DNA from: Thermoprotei archaeon
GTDB taxonomy: Archaea > Thermoproteota > Thermoprotei_A > Sulfolobales > Ignisphaeraceae
DNA length: 7,943 bases
NCBI GenBank assembly: GCA_003661905.1
Contig: QMXA01000040.1
Location: 1 to 7,943, forward strand
Direction: 5' to 3'
Every line of letters starts with the position of its first letter. Positions within the stretch are counted from its first letter, which is position 1. Under the pieces are notes generated by a model. That model searched no databases and had not been told where the DNA came from. It saw nothing but the letters and a program-made list of their open reading frames with translations. The position numbers were made by a program, and so were the translations under genes. Positions 5,926 through 7,943 of this stretch are shown one piece after another.

Positions 5926-6882
5926 TTGAAGCTACATAGAGTCTTAACCAAGTACGTAGATCTTCAGGAGAATTTTGATTTCAGACTCACAGCTTCAGCA
6001 TATAACTTCTCATGGTTCTTCAATGGCCGTAAATTACTACATATTGTTGACTACAAAGAACCTATAGTAGCTATGATTGAAGAGATCAAGCCCAGGAAAC
6101 TTAAGATCACATTTTGCTCTACCAAGAAATTAACTAATATTGAGTACTACTTCGAGAAAACAATAGATTCTCTAGGTATTACTGAAGATCTAGATGAATT
6201 CTATGAACTATGGAAGAAGGATCCTCTACTCTCCCCTTCACTAAAGCACTTGAAGGGACTACATATTAGATCATCACCATTATGGGTATCGATTATTATA
6301 GGTATCTGTCAGCAAAATGCTAGTTTTAAGCAGGGATGGAAAATGCTGTCAATGATATACAAAGTACTTGGCAGGAGAGTTAATGTAGAAGAATGGGGCG
6401 TTACATACTTACCTCCATTACCTGAAGACATACTTAAAACTTCATTAGAAACTCTGAAAATTTGTGGCCTTGGCTATAGATCTAATGCTTTACTCTCTGT
6501 AGCTAGGGCTTTCACATCAAATATTCTAAATGAGGACAATGTTCATAGATACTCTGAAGACGCTATCTCGAAAATAAGAGGTATTGGTCCTTATACTGCT
6601 AGGTTAGCACTTGTACTATCAGCTAGGAGATATGAATTAGCACCTATTGATAGATGGCTTAAGAGAATAGTTAGTGAAGTATACAAAGTGCCACAAAATG
6701 AGGCCGAAAAGGAATGGAAAAGACGTTGGCATAGATGGAGTGGTTTAGCAGCAGTATTGACAACTATAGCTCTAGATGCAGAGCCCATATCAACGGCATT
6801 GATGAGAATACGCAAAAGAATACTACACCCCATATTGACCAAAGGTAAAATAACTCCGCTAACACTTTGGCAATTCATTTAA
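5926..6882 (+). CDS. HhH-GPD superfamily DNA glycosylase, AlkA-like (probable 3-methyladenine-type base excision enzyme)
   Basis: A 318-residue base-excision repair enzyme that should flip out and remove a damaged base. The N-terminal part (about 15-90) resembles the TBP-like domain of AlkA/OGG proteins (FDFRLTASAYNFSWFF...). The catalytic core includes IIIGICQQNASF (123-134), the K-I-C-G-L-G-Y-R segment (178-185), the helix-hairpin-helix KIRGIGPYTARLALVLS (216-232) that grips the DNA backbone, and the catalytic aspartate D242 in PIDRW (240-244). The position equivalent to the OGG1/EndoIII catalytic lysine is Y223, so it should be monofunctional, without beta-lyase activity. An 8-oxoguanine specificity of the lysine-dependent type is therefore unlikely, and alkylated purines are the better guess. 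Start is TTG 5926; no other ATG, GTG or TTG gives a full N-terminal domain (next Met is residue 50). It follows the RHH gene by 29 bases. Confidence 0.88.
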   Translation: MKLHRVLTKYVDLQENFDFRLTASAYNFSWFFNGRKLLHIVDYKEPIVAMIEEIKPRKLKITFCSTKKLTNIEYYFEKTIDSLGITEDLDEFYELWKKDPLLSPSLKHLKGLHIRSSPLWVSIIIGICQQNASFKQGWKMLSMIYKVLGRRVNVEEWGVTYLPPLPEDILKTSLETLKICGLGYRSNALLSVARAFTSNILNEDNVHRYSEDAISKIRGIGPYTARLALVLSARRYELAPIDRWLKRIVSEVYKVPQNEAEKEWKRRWHRWSGLAAVLTTIALDAEPISTALMRIRKRILHPILTKGKITPLTLWQFI

Positions 6883-7034
6883 CTAGAAAGGAAATGGTCT
6901 CAAAAGTCTCCCAATTAATTCCTAATAACCTGAAAGCTTTTTAGCAATTCTTTCTAAGCAGTTCAATATCCTTATAATATATTGTTGAAATATATAAGGT
7001 AGTCTATGTTTATTTTTATTATGGAGGTAAGATT
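6883..7034 (+). promoter_or_regulatory. Intergenic region with two TATA-like elements and a strong ribosome site for the 7035 gene
   Basis: A 152-base gap without a gene. It contains a T-rich stretch AAAGCTTTTTAGC (6935-6947) that may end transcription of the glycosylase, then two TATA candidates: CTTATAATATAT (6971-6982) and AAATATATAAGG (6988-6999). The second is about 26 bases before 7019, giving a short leader that holds GGAGGT (7023-7028), the best Shine-Dalgarno sequence in the window, 6 bases before the TTG start at 7035. I see no RNA gene here. Confidence 0.45.
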
Positions 7035-7436
7035 TTGCCTATATATGATGTTAGATGTAGAGATGTAGCCAGATTGGTCGCATCTGGATTAGTAGATGCT
7101 TGGAAAATTAGAGAAAAAATACACAATCTCTATCCAGGATTAAGAACAGGGGGTTCTTGGACTAGAAACGTACTTCTGAAATGGAATCCCTTTGTAGATA
7201 TAGAAGCAGGTAAAGTTAAACTGACTTCTCTTGGAAAAGCGCTTGTCTCATTGCCCGGTTCCGTGGGTAATCCATTAACAGAAGAGGAAAAAGCATTTAT
7301 GTTAGGAGTAATGATGCTTGACCCGAGACAACGATTAGTTATTAGTGAACTCATAGCAACGGGGTCTTCAAAAGAGAGAAATAAATGGTTTGTAGCTAGA
7401 ACAAAAGCATGTCTGAAGGCTTTGGGAACTCTTTAA
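7035..7436 (+). CDS. Small hypothetical protein, possibly winged-helix-like
   Basis: A 133-residue protein not assigned to a named family. The TTG start at 7035 is backed by GGAGGT 6 bases upstream; an ATG at 7021 is in a different frame. Residues 6-35 look like helix-turn-helix (VRCRDVARLVASGLVDAWKI is helical and basic-polar), followed by RTGGSWTRNVLLKW (37-50) as a possible recognition helix and IEAGKVKLTSLGKALVSL (56-73), where K-x-L-T-x-x-G-K-A-L resembles the wing-to-helix edge of winged-helix DNA-binding proteins. The C-terminal half (80-133) is helical (LTEEEKAFMLGVMML, RLVISELIATG) and basic at the end (KERNKWFVARTKACLKAL). Two cysteines are far apart. No membrane segment. It stands alone, with its own promoter and a T-rich stretch after its stop. 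DNA binding is inference. Confidence 0.65.
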   Translation: MPIYDVRCRDVARLVASGLVDAWKIREKIHNLYPGLRTGGSWTRNVLLKWNPFVDIEAGKVKLTSLGKALVSLPGSVGNPLTEEEKAFMLGVMMLDPRQRLVISELIATGSSKERNKWFVARTKACLKALGTL

Positions 7437-7456
7437 TGATTTACATGTTCAAATAA

Positions 7457-7478
7457 TATATTTTTCTTCTCCTTTCTA
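7457..7478 (+). terminator. T-rich probable transcription termination site
   Basis: About 20 bases after the stop of the 7035 gene lies ATATATTTTTCTTCTCC followed by TTTCT, a pyrimidine-rich stretch with a five-T run. It lies between two convergent genes (stops at 7436 and 7493). Archaeal transcription commonly ends at such T-rich stretches without a hairpin. Confidence 0.4.
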
Positions 7479-7492
7479 TACCCTGAAGTGTC

Positions 7493-7813
7493 TTATAATA
7501 ACACATTTAGAATAATCTCTGATTCTGAAATGTAAATCTCAAACTTCTCTTTCCAATTCTCTACTCCATATTTTTCTAATAGCTTAGTTATATGCATTAA
7601 AAGATCTATTACGTCTTTGAATTCGTTAGTAGTTACCACTTCAACAATTCTTGGAATATCGTTGAGGGACATAGTTTCATGAATACATATCTCTATAAAT
7701 GAAACTTTGCTTTTCTCTAACCTTACATGTAGCGAAAGCATAATAGACCATCTGAGCTCTTCACTTATCTCCTCAATACCTTCTCCCATTATGTATCTGT
7801 AGCATTTATGCAT
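7493..7813 (-). CDS. Small hypothetical protein, unrecognised
   Basis: A 106-residue acidic protein on the complementary strand that I do not recognise. It is predicted to be mixed alpha/beta: an N-terminal helix (EGIEEISEELRWSIMLSL), strands around VSFIEICIHE, helices in NDIPRIVEVV and EFKDVIDLLMHITKLLEKYG, and a final strand pair (FEIYISESEIILNVLL). There are two cysteines (C4 and C43), no signal peptide and no membrane segment. The ATG at 7813 is preceded on its strand by AAGGGATGATAC, a usable but not ideal ribosome site; Met9 (7789) is the alternative start. It is convergent with the winged-helix-like gene and divergent from the gene starting at 7921. Its coding strand and codon use resemble the rest of the window, and the frame is uninterrupted. 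Confidence 0.6.
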   Translation of the reverse strand: MHKCYRYIMGEGIEEISEELRWSIMLSLHVRLEKSKVSFIEICIHETMSLNDIPRIVEVVTTNEFKDVIDLLMHITKLLEKYGVENWKEKFEIYISESEIILNVLL

Positions 7814-7829
7814 GTATCATCCCTTCTAA

Positions 7830-7848
7830 GTTTATTAAAATAATAAAC
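7830..7848. promoter_or_regulatory. Perfect inverted repeat in the promoter region of the 7493-7813 gene
   Basis: GTTTATTA (7830-7837) and TAATAAAC (7841-7848) form an 8-base perfect inverted repeat around AAA. It lies 17-35 bases upstream of the ATG at 7813 on the minus strand, where the TATA box of that gene is expected, so a protein bound here could block its promoter. The arms are A/T rich, so chance is a real alternative. Confidence 0.35.
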
Positions 7849-7880
7849 AATGATATATAGACTTTATGAACTTCAAGTAC

Positions 7881-7914
7881 TATTTTAAGGATTTGTGTAT
7901 CTCTGTTAATGGTG
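7881..7914 (+). promoter_or_regulatory. Candidate promoter and ribosome site for the gene starting at 7921
   Basis: TATTTTAA at 7881-7888 is a TATA-like core. About 25 bases downstream is GGTG (7911-7914), 6 bases before the ATG at 7921. This TATA, GGTG, ATG arrangement is the same as at the AOR, aminotransferase and DUF2148 genes. Confidence 0.4.
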
Positions 7915-7920
7915 CTGTTA

Positions 7921-7943
7921 ATGATTGAGGAGTTAATAGCACT
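7921..7943 (+). CDS. Start of a gene that runs off the window (first seven codons)
   Basis: ATG at 7921 begins an open frame (M-I-E-E-L-I-A) that continues to the window edge. GGTG lies 6 bases upstream and a TATA-like element 33-40 bases upstream, which is the local start pattern. An in-frame ATG at 7909 would overlap the ribosome site and is less likely. Too short to identify any family. Confidence 0.45.

Noticed and set aside
6591..6878. Open frame of 95 codons on the minus strand
   Set aside because: Antisense to the conserved HhH-GPD core of the DNA glycosylase; no start signal or family match.
5396..6882. RHH gene and following gene as a toxin-antitoxin pair
   Set aside because: The downstream protein is a full-length DNA glycosylase with an intact catalytic aspartate, not a toxin, and the RHH protein is larger than usual antitoxins.
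7130..7354. Open frame of 74 codons on the minus strand
   Set aside because: Antisense to the 7035-7436 gene, which has a far stronger ribosome site and promoter.
1..7943. CRISPR array, tRNA, rRNA, C/D-box RNA, insertion sequence or prophage
   Set aside because: No regularly spaced repeats, cloverleaf or T-loop consensus in the gaps, no C and D box pair outside genes, no transposase or terminal repeats, and no phage-like proteins were seen.

Overview
The window looks like a chromosomal stretch of a hyperthermophilic archaeon of the Thermoproteota (crenarchaeal, Desulfurococcales-like; genus not assignable by eye). Reasons: DNA roughly two-thirds A+T by eye, arginine mostly AGA/AGG and isoleucine often ATA, short GGTG/GGAG Shine-Dalgarno sites placed 5-8 bases before ATG, GTG or TTG starts, T-rich TATA elements such as CTTTTTAA instead of bacterial -35/-10 boxes, and a tungsten-type aldehyde ferredoxin oxidoreductase (AOR).

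Left part (1-2325), all on +: the C-terminal tail of a [2Fe-2S] small subunit of a molybdenum hydroxylase (CoxS/XdhC-like), a MoaD/ThiS-family sulfur carrier ending in Gly-Gly, and a full-length AOR with its 4Fe-4S cysteines. The three share one theme: pterin cofactor (Mo or W) enzymes plus a sulfur carrier for making that cofactor. Middle part (2418-4635), all on +: a class III PLP aminotransferase, a small unknown protein, and a DUF2148-family protein that has lost every cysteine, including the iron-sulfur motif typical of the family.

An orphan two-helix membrane protein (4640-5263, -) lies tail-to-tail with the DUF2148 gene, only 4 bases apart. It is divergent from a ribbon-helix-helix (RHH) regulator candidate (5396-5896, +), and the intergenic region between them carries a tandem palindrome that abuts the RHH gene's TATA box. 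Next come an AlkA-type HhH-GPD DNA glycosylase (5926-6882, +), a small winged-helix-like protein (7035-7436, +), a small unknown protein (7493-7813, -), and the first codons of a further + gene that runs off the end.

Most of the window is ordinary archaeal housekeeping or accessory content. I found no CRISPR array, tRNA, rRNA, insertion sequence or defence island. The items most worth a second look are the cysteine-free DUF2148 protein, the RHH protein with its C-terminal domain and adjacent tandem palindrome, and the perfect inverted repeat in the promoter region of the 7493-7813 gene.
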